DNA from: Phyllobacterium bourgognense
GTDB taxonomy: Bacteria > Pseudomonadota > Alphaproteobacteria > Rhizobiales > Rhizobiaceae
Direction of reading: 5' to 3'
Assembly (NCBI RefSeq): GCF_003337575.1
Contig: NZ_QPJM01000011.1
Location: 111,741 to 175,740 of the forward strand
Length of the DNA: 64,000 bases
Positions 1 through 9,399 of the stretch are shown here, piece by piece (within the stretch, counting starts at the first letter, position 1; each line of letters starts with the position of its first letter). A model generated the notes under the pieces. That model saw nothing but the letters and a program-made list of their open reading frames with translations. It was not told the DNA's origin and did not search any database. Made by a program: the position numbers and the translations under genes.

Positions 1-35
1 GATAGCCAAGTATTCAAAACTGCGGAAGGCGTGCC

Positions 36-497
36 ATGTTTGACATCACGGTAAATGGCGTTAGGCATCGAGTAGACGTGGTTCCCGAGATGCCTTTGCT
101 CTGGGTTTTGCGCGATGAGCTCGGCATAACAAGTCCTAAGTATGGTTGCGGAATAGCCCAATGCGGCGCTTGTACTGTGCAAGTCGATGGAGCAGCCGTT
201 CGCTCCTGTCAGGCGCGTATGGCTGATATTGCGGGCAAGGCGATAACTACGATTGAAGCCGTGGGCAATGGCAAGCTGCACCCGGTGCAGGAGGCCTGGA
301 TCGAACATCAGGTACCCCAGTGCGGCTACTGTCAGACCGGTCAAATCATCCAGGCGATCTCGCTCCTCGAGACAATTCCCAATCCAACCGATGAGGATAT
401 CAACGAGGTCATGTCGGGCAATCTCTGCAGATGTGGCACGTATGAACGTATTCGCGTCGCCATCCATGCAGCCGCTAAGAAGATTGGAGGGATTTGA
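36..497 (+). CDS. iorA: (2Fe-2S) subunit of a molybdenum hydroxylase, IorA-like
   Basis: This is the small iron-sulfur subunit of a xanthine-oxidase-family hydroxylase, of the two-subunit isoquinoline 1-oxidoreductase/aldehyde dehydrogenase type. It would pass electrons from the molybdenum subunit to an acceptor. The 153 residues are full length for the family. The plant-type cluster ligands are C38, C43, C46 and C58, and the helical-domain ligands are C96, C99, C131 and C133. A GGAAGG motif precedes the ATG. The stop is followed at once by the start of the large subunit, so the two are co-transcribed. The true substrate cannot be read from sequence: the Ior name reflects family resemblance only. 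Confidence 0.88.
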   Translation: MFDITVNGVRHRVDVVPEMPLLWVLRDELGITSPKYGCGIAQCGACTVQVDGAAVRSCQARMADIAGKAITTIEAVGNGKLHPVQEAWIEHQVPQCGYCQTGQIIQAISLLETIPNPTDEDINEVMSGNLCRCGTYERIRVAIHAAAKKIGGI

Positions 498-498
498 G

Positions 499-2757
499 AT
501 GGTCCATGTGCCAAGTCTTTCCCGCCGTGCCTTCGTTTTCGGCTCCGTCGCGGTCGCGGGAGGTGTGGCGTTCGGGCAGTATGGTCATGCCGAACAGGCA
601 CCTTCTTCCGCTGTCGCGACGAATCCGTTGACGGCGGAGCTCGGTCCGAATTCGGTTACCTTCAATCCTTGGGTCGAGATCAGTCCTGAAAAAATCACCC
701 TGATTGCCCAGCATGCCGACAAAGGCCAGGGCGTCGGTTCTATCCAGGCTCTCATGATCGCCGAGGAGTTGGACCTCGAGCCGGGCCAATTTGAGATTCG
801 CTTCGCCGGACCTAGTCCAGCCTATTTCAATACGGGCTTTGCACACGAACTTGCGCCGTTCATGGCAGCAGACCAAAGCCCCGAAGCCGAGAAGGCTCGC
901 GCGGCAGCGCTGGAATGGCTCAGGAAGGCTGGTCTGCAGATGACCGGGGGCTCCAGTGCGATTCCAGATACCTACGAAAAGCTGCGCATGGCCGGCGCGA
1001 TCGCGCGCGAAACGCTCAAGGCGGCCGCAGCCAAGCGCAGCGGAGTCGCGGCCGCCGACTTACGCACAGAGGCCGGAAGCGTGATCCTGCCCGAGGGGAC
1101 GAAAATTCCGTACGTCGCGCTTTCGGCCGATGCGGCGAAGATTACGCCGGTTGCGGTCGCCAAGCTCCGCGAACCATCACAATGGCGATTTATTGGCAAG
1201 CCGATGGAGCGACTCGATATCCGATCGAAAGTCACCGGCGAAATGAAGTTCGGTATCGACCGGACGATGGACGGCATGGTTTACGCGGCCGTCAAGCTGA
1301 ATCCCAACAAGGGTCAGCCGATCAAGTCGTATGACGCGAGCAAAGCTCAGTCGATGCCCGGGGTCCAGACTATCCTCAAGATATCGAATGGTATCGCGGT
1401 GATTGCAACGAACAGCTGGTACGCGATGCAAGCGGCCGAGGTTGTCGACTGCGTATGGGAACCGAGCAAATATCCGGCCGAGCAGGCTGACCACTGGAAC
1501 GTCGTTGCCTCTTCCTTTGCTCCACGATTCCTCGGCAAGGAGTGGCGCAACGACGGCAAGATCGATGCTGGGTTGGAAGATGGGACGCTGGTCGAGGCGG
1601 AATACCGCGCACCCTACGTGGGGCATCAACCGTTGGAGCCGCTCAACGGCATAGGCATCGTTACCGACAGGGGAATGGAAATCTGGGTCGGACATCAAAC
1701 GCCACAATCAGTGCAGTTCATCGCTGCCACAGCGATTGGCATGAAGCCAGAACAGGTGACCTTTCATAACGAGTGGATGGGTGGGAGCTTCGGACATCGC
1801 CTCGAATTCGAGAATATCAGAGTACTTGCCGAGATCGCTAACCAGATGCGCGGGATACCGGTGAAGCTCATCTTCTCGCGGAAGGAGGATTTCCTGCAGG
1901 ACATTCCCCGGCAGATTGCGATGGGCAGGTATAGGGGAAGTGTCAAGGATGGAAAGATAATCGCGGCCGATTTGCAGGTGGCCGCAACAGCGCCATTCAA
2001 AGAGCTCCAGGCGAGGATGGGCGCGCCCACGAAGGACCCCGATGGCCAACTGGCGGTTGGCATCTGGAACGTGTACTACAATATTCCCAATTACCGGGCG
2101 ACAAGCTTCGAAGTACAAGGGCTGTCACCGTCCACGACCTGGCGGTCCGTAGGGGCTTCAGCCAACGGATTCTTCACCGAGAGTTTCATCGACGAGTTGA
2201 TGCACGCCGCGGGGCTCGATCCGCTCATGGCGCGCATCGAGATGTGCAAGATTCCGATCTACCGGAAGCTCTTGGAAACCGTTGGTGAGATGGCGGACTG
2301 GAAGGGACCCCTGGGAAGCGGGAAAGGCCGCGGTGTAGCGTTTGTCGAGTCGTTTGGCACGGCGGTGGCTGAAATCGTCGAGGTGACGATGACCGACGCT
2401 GGCATCAAGATCGACAAGGTCTGGGTGGCCGCTGATGTCGGCAAGGTCGTCGATCCTGTCAACTTCGAGAATCTCGTCCAGGGCGGCGTCGTCTGGGGTC
2501 TTGGCCATGCCATGAACTGCGAACTCACCTATGCCAAGGGGGCTGTCCAACAGACCAATTATAACCACCACGAGGCCATGCGCATGTATCAGTGTCCCGT
2601 GATCGAGGTGCGTGGCCTGGAAAACGACTACACAGTCAGGGGCATTGGTGAGCCACCCGTACCACCTGCGGCGCCCGCGCTCGCTAACGCCATCTTCGCC
2701 GCGACCGGCAAGCGTATCCGCGAGATGCCGTTCAACAAGTTCATCGATTTCGTGTGA
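499..2757 (+). CDS. iorB: Molybdopterin-binding subunit of aldehyde/isoquinoline oxidoreductase, Tat-exported
   Basis: Large catalytic subunit (752 aa) carrying the molybdenum cofactor, partner of the preceding iron-sulfur protein. The start at 499 is chosen because GGAGG lies at 486-490 and the ATG sits one base after the previous stop; a longer frame back to 253 would only overlap iorA. The N-terminus has a twin-arginine signal (SRRAFVFG, about residues 8-15), so the complex is probably folded in the cytoplasm and exported. GGSFGH near residue 430 is the cofactor-contact motif. GIGEPPVPP near residue 715 supplies the family's catalytic Glu (about E718). The downstream cytochrome suggests electrons go to the respiratory chain rather than to oxygen or NAD. 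Confidence 0.88.
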   Translation: MVHVPSLSRRAFVFGSVAVAGGVAFGQYGHAEQAPSSAVATNPLTAELGPNSVTFNPWVEISPEKITLIAQHADKGQGVGSIQALMIAEELDLEPGQFEIRFAGPSPAYFNTGFAHELAPFMAADQSPEAEKARAAALEWLRKAGLQMTGGSSAIPDTYEKLRMAGAIARETLKAAAAKRSGVAAADLRTEAGSVILPEGTKIPYVALSADAAKITPVAVAKLREPSQWRFIGKPMERLDIRSKVTGEMKFGIDRTMDGMVYAAVKLNPNKGQPIKSYDASKAQSMPGVQTILKISNGIAVIATNSWYAMQAAEVVDCVWEPSKYPAEQADHWNVVASSFAPRFLGKEWRNDGKIDAGLEDGTLVEAEYRAPYVGHQPLEPLNGIGIVTDRGMEIWVGHQTPQSVQFIAATAIGMKPEQVTFHNEWMGGSFGHRLEFENIRVLAEIANQMRGIPVKLIFSRKEDFLQDIPRQIAMGRYRGSVKDGKIIAADLQVAATAPFKELQARMGAPTKDPDGQLAVGIWNVYYNIPNYRATSFEVQGLSPSTTWRSVGASANGFFTESFIDELMHAAGLDPLMARIEMCKIPIYRKLLETVGEMADWKGPLGSGKGRGVAFVESFGTAVAEIVEVTMTDAGIKIDKVWVAADVGKVVDPVNFENLVQGGVVWGLGHAMNCELTYAKGAVQQTNYNHHEAMRMYQCPVIEVRGLENDYTVRGIGEPPVPPAAPALANAIFAATGKRIREMPFNKFIDFV

Positions 2758-2766
2758 GGGCGGGCC

Positions 2767-3399
2767 ATGCGAAGAACAACTCTGATCGCGCTCACCTTTG
2801 CCAGTTCATCAATCCTCGCCCTGATGGGAATGGTTATGGCTAAGGACGGGGCGAAAGATGCGCTGCCGCCCGGGAGCGTCAGCAGCGCCGCGGGGCTGCA
2901 GGCCTGGAAGAGAATTGAAGCGGTGGTGACGCACCCACGTTGTGCCAATTGTCACGTCGATGCGAAGGCTATTCCGATCTGGACACCGGCTGGCGAAAGC
3001 AAGCCCCGAGTGCACGGCATGAATATCCATGGTGGAGAAAGCCGCATCGGGGCAGAGACGATCCCATGTTCGACGTGTCACGTCACTTCGACCACGCCGA
3101 ACGACCCCGCACCGGCGCCCTTGCATGCAGGCATCGACTGGCAGCTTGCGCCGGTGGAATTCATCTGGTTTGGCAAGAGTGGCGCCGAGATCTGTGCCCA
3201 ACTGAAGGATCCCGAACGCAATGGCGGCCGCGACGCTGACGGTCTCCTCGACCATTTGAGGCACGACGCATCGCTTAGCGGATTTATTCCGAGAGCGTGG
3301 GCGCCTGGAGCTGGCCGCACGACCCCGCCGGGAACCTTCGAGGATCACGTCAAAGACATGGCTCTTTGGGGAGCCGCCGGCCAGCCCTGTCCGGACTAA
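2767..3399 (+). CDS. Diheme c-type cytochrome, probable electron acceptor of the Ior-like enzyme
   Basis: A 210-residue protein with a signal-like N-terminus (about residues 1-25) and two CxxCH haem-attachment motifs, CANCH at 59-63 and CSTCH at 101-105. It starts nine bases after iorB with GAGGG upstream of the ATG, so it belongs to the same operon. The haem motifs are direct evidence for a c-type cytochrome matured in the periplasm. That it takes electrons from the Tat-exported molybdenum enzyme is inferred from the operon. The rest of the protein does not resemble a common cytochrome class that I recognise. Confidence 0.75.
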   Translation: MRRTTLIALTFASSSILALMGMVMAKDGAKDALPPGSVSSAAGLQAWKRIEAVVTHPRCANCHVDAKAIPIWTPAGESKPRVHGMNIHGGESRIGAETIPCSTCHVTSTTPNDPAPAPLHAGIDWQLAPVEFIWFGKSGAEICAQLKDPERNGGRDADGLLDHLRHDASLSGFIPRAWAPGAGRTTPPGTFEDHVKDMALWGAAGQPCPD

Positions 3400-3591
3400 G
3401 GAGCAGACTGTCGTGCGGTACTGTCAGTCAGCGCATGATATACTGGTCCTAGGTTTATCGGAGACCTCGTCGACGCTGCGATGTTTCCCTGGGTGTCCGG
3501 CGAGCAGATCGTACACGGGTCGTTCCGCGACACCGCGTCGCCCTCTCGCACCCCCATTGCGGCCGCCATCTCACCATCGAGGTACGCAGCT

Positions 3592-4041
3592 ATGATCCAG
3601 AAACGTACTGGCCGATGCGCATGCGGCGCGGTGGGATACGGGTTCGACATCGATCCTCACTTTGTCGCAGTCTGTTATTGCTTCGACTGCAAAGCGGCAT
3701 CGGGTGTCGAGGCGATGACACTTTTCAGCGTAGCTGAAGATGATTTCACGCTCCTAAGCGGGCAACCCAAGGCTTTTCGTTACACCGCTTCTTCGGGAAA
3801 AGGGCTGGACCGGAATTTCTGCCCCCCTTACGGCGCAAGACTGTTCACCAGCAACGCGGAAAGCTATTCGGGCATGGTCTTCGTCACGATCGGCAGCCTC
3901 GACAATCCCGAAGGCTTCGGGCCTGTGCTGGAAATGTTCACCAAGCGCCGCAATTCGAGGCTATGCCGGATGAACTCTGCCGTGTGGCCGATACCTGGGC
4001 TTCATGGACTGGTCGCCGGACTTAACTTTCCGCCCGGATAA
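3592..4041 (+). CDS. GFA-family (glutathione-dependent formaldehyde-activating-like) protein lacking one zinc Cys
   Basis: About 149 residues with the GFA/CENP-V fold signature: GRCACGAV near the start, then CYCFDC. The start at 3592 places the Cys-rich motif directly after the N-terminus as in the family; an upstream in-frame start at 3481 adds a low-complexity tail. The usual third ligand pair FCxxCG reads FCPPYG here, so the second Cys is Tyr (codon TAC at 3829-3831). Zinc binding is probably impaired. Members are mostly uncharacterised, and glutathione-formaldehyde activity is not established for most of them. The gene stands alone between the Ior operon and an MFS gene. Confidence 0.7.
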   Translation: MIQKRTGRCACGAVGYGFDIDPHFVAVCYCFDCKAASGVEAMTLFSVAEDDFTLLSGQPKAFRYTASSGKGLDRNFCPPYGARLFTSNAESYSGMVFVTIGSLDNPEGFGPVLEMFTKRRNSRLCRMNSAVWPIPGLHGLVAGLNFPPG

Positions 4042-4131
4042 AATAGCGCGTGGTCGGACAACTGGACATTTGGGCGGGTCACTTCGTGCGGGTCGGCGCG
4101 ATCCTCCCAGTCCCTATGAAAGGAGGCAGGG

Positions 4132-5361
4132 ATGTTGGAGAAAGCCTATCGTGGTCAATGCGCTGCCGTAAAGGTGCATTGTACGAACGAGGCGGAGCGG
4201 CGAAAGAGGGGCCTCACGTTGTTCGCCCTCGCACTCGGAAGCTTCTGCATCGGGACGTCCGAGTTTGCGAGCATGGGGATTCTCCAGCTGTTCTCCGCGA
4301 GCCTTGGGATCGATATCCCCACGGCAACGAATGCGATCACTGCCTACGCCTTCGGTGTGGTGATCGGAGCTCCTCTCGTGACACTGGCGGCGGCGCGGCT
4401 CAACCGGAGAACCCTTCTCCTGTGCCTAATGGGCCTGTTCATCCTAGGCAACGTCCTGTCGGCGGTCGCCACCGATCTCGGCACGTTCGCCTTCGCCCGC
4501 TTCATCAGCGGCATGCCGCAAGGTGCCTATTTCGGTGCCGGCGCCGTGGTTGCGTCGTACATCGTTGGCCCCGGTCATGCCGGCAAGGCCTTTGCACTGG
4601 TCATGTCCGGTCTGACGATCGCGACGATCATCGGCTCGCCGCTGGCGACCTTCCTCGGCCAGAGTCTTGGCTGGCGAAACACCTATTTCAGCGTCGCCGC
4701 GGTAGCCGGTCTGGCCTTGATTGCCTTGTGGACCTGGGTGCCTCGAACCCAAGCGCTTCAGGGCGGACCCGTGGCGCAGGAACTGGCCTCACTGCGCCGG
4801 CCGGCGGTCTGGGCCATGATGCTTGTCGCGGCGCTCGGCGTGGCCAGCATCTTCGCTGTCTATACCTTTATCGGTCCCTTCGTCACCGACGTTGCAACAC
4901 TCGATCAAACATGGATTCCGGCGGCGCTGGCACTATTCGGCCTCGGCATGACCGCGGGTAATCTGATAGGCGGACGGCTGGCGGATTCATATCCCGCGCG
5001 AGGATTGGTCGTGGGCTATGGCAGCGCCCTGATCGTGCTTTCGGTGCTGGCGGCTGGTGGCGGCAATGTGCGGATACTGATGCCAGCGCTGTTTGGCGTC
5101 GGCCTCACCATGATGGTCGCCATCCCCACAATCCAGGTGCGCCTGACGCGCGTTGCTCCGGAGGCCCCCACGCTGATGGGCGCCATAAACCTCGCGGCGC
5201 TTAATGTCGCCAATGCCATCGGCGCTTGGGCAGGTAGCCTGACCATCGCAGCCGGCTACGGCCTGCTATCAGCCGTATGGGCGGGCTTCGGATTGACCCT
5301 CCTGGGTCTTCTCGTCTTTGCGCTCACTTTGCCGAAGGCACCGCAGCCGGCGCCTGCTTGA
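4132..5361 (+). CDS. MFS transporter, AraJ/NepI-like drug-proton antiporter family
   Basis: A 409-residue membrane protein with about 12 hydrophobic segments. It has the DHA1-type motifs of the AraJ/YdhP/NepI group: TSEFASMGIL in the first helix, the RLNRR loop after helix 2, and GSPLATFLGQSLGWRNTY in motif C. A strong ribosome-binding site (AAAGGAGG) lies just before the ATG at 4132. Likely an inner-membrane proton-driven exporter of a small compound such as a purine nucleoside, sugar or drug. The gene stands alone, 90 bp after the GFA-like gene, with no local regulator to suggest the substrate. Confidence 0.85.
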   Translation: MLEKAYRGQCAAVKVHCTNEAERRKRGLTLFALALGSFCIGTSEFASMGILQLFSASLGIDIPTATNAITAYAFGVVIGAPLVTLAAARLNRRTLLLCLMGLFILGNVLSAVATDLGTFAFARFISGMPQGAYFGAGAVVASYIVGPGHAGKAFALVMSGLTIATIIGSPLATFLGQSLGWRNTYFSVAAVAGLALIALWTWVPRTQALQGGPVAQELASLRRPAVWAMMLVAALGVASIFAVYTFIGPFVTDVATLDQTWIPAALALFGLGMTAGNLIGGRLADSYPARGLVVGYGSALIVLSVLAAGGGNVRILMPALFGVGLTMMVAIPTIQVRLTRVAPEAPTLMGAINLAALNVANAIGAWAGSLTIAAGYGLLSAVWAGFGLTLLGLLVFALTLPKAPQPAPA

Positions 5362-5498
5362 CCCGCCATGGGTTGCATGGAAATGTCCGCGGGCAGACAG
5401 CCCACGGAAAGTGGCCTTGATGATGCGCGGGATAGACTGACAAATTGGTCGCGATGATGTCGTCACCAACGAGCAGAGGCCGATATGGAGTTAAGACG

Positions 5499-7199
5499 AT
5501 GGCGATCAACGATGCTCGGCGGGAGCAAGCATATCCAACACTTTCAGCTTTCCAAATCGGCATGGCTCGACGCTTCGCGAGCGGTGAGCCGAGGCGCTTC
5601 GGCCCAGGCGACATCCTCTACGAGATCGGCACCCGCAACGTGCCTGCCTGGCTTATTCTAGAGGGCTCGGCCGATGCAATTCAGCGCGGTGCGGCTGGCA
5701 GATCGTCCGTGAACGCCACCTACGGTGCCGGACAGTTTACCGGCGAAACCAATCAGTTGTCTGGTCATGCAACCCTGGCATCGGTGGTCGCGGGCGAGAA
5801 AGGCGTAATGGCAATACCCTTTGATGCACCACATCTTCGCGCGCTTGTCATCGGGTCGGCGGATGTTGGTGAAACGATCATGCGCGCCTACATCCTCCGT
5901 CGCGTCTCGCTGATCGAAGAAGGGCGGGTCGGCGGTGCAGGGTCGATTCTGGTTGGACGCCGGGATGCCCCCGACATCGTGAGGTTGTCTGGATTTCTCA
6001 CCCGCAACGGCTATCCCCACTCCCTCGTCGCCGCATGCGAGGCCGAGGGGCGCGAGCTGGTCGAACGGCTTGGCATCGCACCTGAAGATCTGCCGCTGAT
6101 GATCTGTCCAAACGGCACATTGCTCAGAAATCCGAGCGACGCGGATGCTGCCTCCTGTCTGGGCGTCATGCCGGATCTCGATCCGAAGATTATCTATGAC
6201 GTGGCAGTCGTCGGAGCGGGACCGGCTGGGCTGGCTACTGCCGTCTATGGAGCATCTGAGGGACTGGCTGTTTTGGTTCTCGATTCGCGGGCTTTCGGCG
6301 GCCAGGCGGGCGCATCCGCCCGGATCGAAAATTATCTCGGCTTCCCAACTGGTATCTCCGGACAGGCTCTTGCAGGGCGTGCCTTCAATCAGGCGACGAA
6401 GTTCGGTGCCGAGCTTGCGATCCCACTGACCGTCGGAAAGCTGTGCTGTCATGGAGCTGAGTCGGAAGCTCCTTTCTCTCTGGAGCTCAGCAATCGGTGT
6501 ACCGCACGGGCGCGTTCCATCGTGATCGCGTCAGGAGCGCGTTACCGACGGCCTGATATCACCAATATCGAAGAGCTGGAGGGGGCTGGCGTCTCCTACT
6601 GGGCATCGCCGATCGAGGCCCGCCTCTGCGCCGGAGAGGAAGTCACTCTCGTCGGTGGCGGAAACTCAGCCGGCCAGGCCGTTGCCTACCTCGCACCGCA
6701 GGTCAGGCACCTGCATCTGGTGGTCCGGCGACCGCTCGAGCAGACCATGTCCCAGTATCTGATCGACCGGATCGCGGTATTGGCCAATGTCGAACTCCAT
6801 GTGGGAAGCGAGATTGTGGGCTTGCATGGCGACCGCGAGACAGGTCTGACGGGCGCCACCTTCCGTGACGCCCGAACCGGCGAGACCGAGGAGTGTGCCT
6901 CGCGCCATCTCTTCCTGTTCATTGGCGCCGATCCCAATACCAGCTGGCTTGACGGCTGTGTGGCGATCGACGGAAAGGGCTTCGTTCTCACGGGAGACGG
7001 TATCGGGCAAGGCGAGCGGCTGCCGCTGGAAACGAGTTGCCCTGGCATCTTTGCCGTTGGAGACGCACGCGCCGGCTCCACCAAGCGAGTCGCGGCCGCC
7101 GTCGGAGAAGGCGCGGCGGTCATCGCGCAGATCCATTCTTTTTTGACACGAAATGTGGGACCCGCCTCGATCGTGGGTCCCTCGCCTGCCCCGGTTTAG
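5499..7199 (+). CDS. cNMP-binding-domain/thioredoxin-reductase-like FAD flavoprotein without CxxC
   Basis: Start 5499 is preferred over 5445 because GGAG lies ahead of it; this gives 566 residues. Residues about 20-140 form a cyclic-nucleotide-binding-like beta-roll. From about 230 onward the protein resembles thioredoxin reductase, with an FAD dinucleotide motif (VGAGPAGLA, about 236-244), GGQAGASARIENYLGFP, an NAD(P) motif (VGGGNSAG, about 384-391) and a C-terminal GDAR. The redox-active CxxC of true thioredoxin reductases is absent; YWASPIEA occupies the region after the first FAD half. It is therefore probably an oxidoreductase with another acceptor. Whether the N-terminal domain still binds cAMP is unknown. 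Confidence 0.82.
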   Translation: MAINDARREQAYPTLSAFQIGMARRFASGEPRRFGPGDILYEIGTRNVPAWLILEGSADAIQRGAAGRSSVNATYGAGQFTGETNQLSGHATLASVVAGEKGVMAIPFDAPHLRALVIGSADVGETIMRAYILRRVSLIEEGRVGGAGSILVGRRDAPDIVRLSGFLTRNGYPHSLVAACEAEGRELVERLGIAPEDLPLMICPNGTLLRNPSDADAASCLGVMPDLDPKIIYDVAVVGAGPAGLATAVYGASEGLAVLVLDSRAFGGQAGASARIENYLGFPTGISGQALAGRAFNQATKFGAELAIPLTVGKLCCHGAESEAPFSLELSNRCTARARSIVIASGARYRRPDITNIEELEGAGVSYWASPIEARLCAGEEVTLVGGGNSAGQAVAYLAPQVRHLHLVVRRPLEQTMSQYLIDRIAVLANVELHVGSEIVGLHGDRETGLTGATFRDARTGETEECASRHLFLFIGADPNTSWLDGCVAIDGKGFVLTGDGIGQGERLPLETSCPGIFAVGDARAGSTKRVAAAVGEGAAVIAQIHSFLTRNVGPASIVGPSPAPV

Positions 7200-7357
7200 G
7201 CAAGTGACCGTGTCACTATCAGCATAAGTATCGCGGATGGTGGGAACAAGCCCATTCGAGATGCGTGAATTAAACGGGCGAATGACTGTCTCGATGAGGT
7301 CTGCCTTGCTCACGTAGACCCGCGAGGGCAGCAGAATTTCCAGCAACTCCCACGTCA
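7196..7357 (-). pseudogene. Remnant of an NTF2/SnoaL-like protein
   Basis: The minus strand between the flavoprotein and the SDR gene reads VTWELLEILL, then VSKADLIETVIRPFNSRI, then VPTIRDTYADSDTVT. This resembles the middle of SnoaL/NTF2-like proteins (V-W, a Y-x-S-K loop, the IxPFNxR helix, YADGDTV strand). The frame runs out into the flavoprotein gene without the usual C-terminal strands, and no convincing N-terminus is visible. It is the only coding trace in the 7200-7566 gap. The family call rests on a short match. Confidence 0.4.
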
Positions 7358-7566
7358 CGTCCTCCCTTGATCATCATAGAGACTTCCGGTTCCGTTTTTT
7401 CAGGCATCGAAGCCTGCCTGAACGGTGGCCTTATTGCGCGTTTCGATGGTGTCCGTCGATCGTACTCACCTCCATTGGTGCGAGAAATAGCAGCCAAAAT
7501 CGCCAACATATGGAAGGTGGGTCGCTGTTGAACATTGTATTGCCCCTTGTTTGTTGAATTTTTCGC

Positions 7567-8406
7567 TCAGCTGCCTGCCGGGAAATCAGTGGAGATCGCT
7601 AGTTCCCGCCATGCGGCAAGCTCTCCGGCAACCGCGGTGTTCTTCTTTTCAATTGCTACCACCGTGTCAGAGCCGAATGGCATGCGAAGCGGTGGATTGT
7701 CGGAGTGGGCCACAGTGATCATCGCCTTTGCCAGACGGGCCGGATCGCCAGGTTGGGCGTGATTGAATTGTGCAGCTGCGGATCGCATCACGCCTGCGGG
7801 GGTATCGTTATAATCGGCAATGGCGCTGTGGCTGACTGAAAGCGAGCTTTCATCGAGAAAGTCGGTGCGGAAGAAGCCGGGTTCGACGACAGTGACCTTA
7901 ACGCCGAGTGGGGCGAGTTCGTCGGACAAAGCCTCGGAAAGGCCTTCCACCGCAAACTTCGTCGAGCAATAAACGCCCCATCCGGGATGGCCGACATAGC
8001 CGCCGATGGACGAAATGTTGATGATGTGGCCGGCACGCTGTCTGCGCATGTGGGGAAGCACAGCGCGGGTGACCTTGAGCAAGCCAAAGACGTTTGTGGC
8101 ATAGAGCTTTTCAATCTCAGATGCTGTTGCCTCCTCAACAGCTCCAAGCAGGCCGAAACCGGCATTGTTCAGGAGAATGTCAATCTTGCCGAAGCGCTTG
8201 ATCGCCTGCTCGGCTGCCGCGTTGGCCTGTTCCTCATTGGTGACGTCCAGTGCGACTGGAAGCAGGTTCGGATGATCGCCAAACCGAGCAGTGACTGTTG
8301 CAGGGTTGCGGGCGGTTGCAACAACGGCATCGCCGGCTTTCAGAGCTTCCTCGGTGATCAGTGCGCCAAAGCCGCGTGATGCTCCCGTAATGAACCAGAT
8401 GCGCAT
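7567..8406 (-). CDS. Short-chain dehydrogenase/reductase
   Basis: A 279-residue classical SDR. The cofactor motif TGASRGFG is at 7-14, NNAG at 80-83, the catalytic Ser at 132/133 and YCSTK gives Y146 and K150. The start at 8406 is supported by AAGGA upstream on the minus strand; a start 33 bases further upstream is less likely. It probably reduces or oxidises a small carbonyl/alcohol with NAD(P). It is divergent from a LysR gene 102 bp away, the normal layout for a regulator controlling its neighbour, so the LysR protein is its likely regulator. The substrate is not evident. Confidence 0.88.
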   Translation of the reverse strand: MRIWFITGASRGFGALITEEALKAGDAVVATARNPATVTARFGDHPNLLPVALDVTNEEQANAAAEQAIKRFGKIDILLNNAGFGLLGAVEEATASEIEKLYATNVFGLLKVTRAVLPHMRRQRAGHIINISSIGGYVGHPGWGVYCSTKFAVEGLSEALSDELAPLGVKVTVVEPGFFRTDFLDESSLSVSHSAIADYNDTPAGVMRSAAAQFNHAQPGDPARLAKAMITVAHSDNPPLRMPFGSDTVVAIEKKNTAVAGELAAWRELAISTDFPAGS

Positions 8407-8508
8407 GATGTTTTTTCCTTTTCTGTTGAATGCACCCAAGTTCTACCGCATGTAAGAAGATGAAATAATCGCCGTAAATTTCTACAAGCTAATGAGGGAA
8501 ATTCATTA

Positions 8509-9399
8509 ATGCGGAAGCTTGGCCCTGCCGACCTCGCCATATTTCTTGCCATTGCGCAGCACCGCAGCTTTCGTAAAGCCGCTGTCGAGCTCGGCGTTAC
8601 GGCTTCGGCGCTAAGCCATGCATTGCGGAGCCTCGAGGAGCGGCTTGAGATACGTCTGGTCAACCGGACGACCCGAAGTGTCGCGCTGACCGATGCGGGG
8701 CAGCAATTGTTCAGCCGGGTCAACCCGGCCTTCCTTGACATCGAGGATGCGCTTGAGGATTTGAATGCCTTTCGCGGTCAGCCTTCCGGCAAATTGCGCA
8801 TCAATGCGGCGCGGGTAGCGGCGAAACTGGTGCTCTTACCAATTATCTCGAAGTTCCTGCAGGCCTATCCCGCAGTAGAGGTCGAATTGCTGGTCAATGA
8901 TGCGTTGGTCGATATGGTTGCAGAGGGCTGTGATGCGGGTGTGCGTTTCGGCGAGATGGTGGCGGCCGACATGATTGCATTGCCAATCGGTCCAAGGCAC
9001 CGCTTCGCGGTGGTGGCCTCACCCGGCTACTTTGTACAGCATCCCGAACCGGTAACACCGCATGATCTCAGCCGGCAGCCATGTATCCGCTATCGTTTCG
9101 CGGGCGGATCATTTTATCGATGGGAGTTCGAAAAAGGCGGAATCGAGCTGGAGATCGAAGTGGCAGGTCCTCTTACCCTTGGTGATCAGGATCTGATGAT
9201 AGGCGCGGCACTGGATGGTGCAGGCCTTGCCTATCTTTTTGAAGAGCAGGTGCAGACCCTTATTGTCGAGGGGCGTTTACAGCGGGTTCTTGAGGACTGG
9301 TGTCCGTATTATCCGGGGTTCTTTCTGTATTATCCCAGCCGACGGCAGCTTCCAACAGCGATGCGGGCCTTCGTCGATTTTCTCAAGGTAAGCCGGTAA
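8509..9399 (+). CDS. LysR-family transcriptional regulator
   Basis: A 296-residue LTTR. The winged helix-turn-helix covers about residues 5-62 (SFRKAAVELGVTASALSHALRSLE), followed by an effector-binding domain of the periplasmic-binding fold. It resembles the group that controls an adjacent SDR or quinone oxidoreductase. It is transcribed away from the SDR gene, and the 102-bp AT-rich gap between them should hold both promoters and the LysR site. No inducer can be predicted. Confidence 0.88.
   Translation: MRKLGPADLAIFLAIAQHRSFRKAAVELGVTASALSHALRSLEERLEIRLVNRTTRSVALTDAGQQLFSRVNPAFLDIEDALEDLNAFRGQPSGKLRINAARVAAKLVLLPIISKFLQAYPAVEVELLVNDALVDMVAEGCDAGVRFGEMVAADMIALPIGPRHRFAVVASPGYFVQHPEPVTPHDLSRQPCIRYRFAGGSFYRWEFEKGGIELEIEVAGPLTLGDQDLMIGAALDGAGLAYLFEEQVQTLIVEGRLQRVLEDWCPYYPGFFLYYPSRRQLPTAMRAFVDFLKVSR

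Noticed and set aside
4050..4961. Plus-strand frame overlapping the MFS gene
   Set aside because: Arg/Pro-rich translation without a family match; the MFS frame has a strong ribosome-binding site and real motifs.
7157..7181. GGGACCC/GGGTCCC inverted repeat at the end of the flavoprotein gene as a terminator
   Set aside because: It lies within the coding sequence and has no following U-run.
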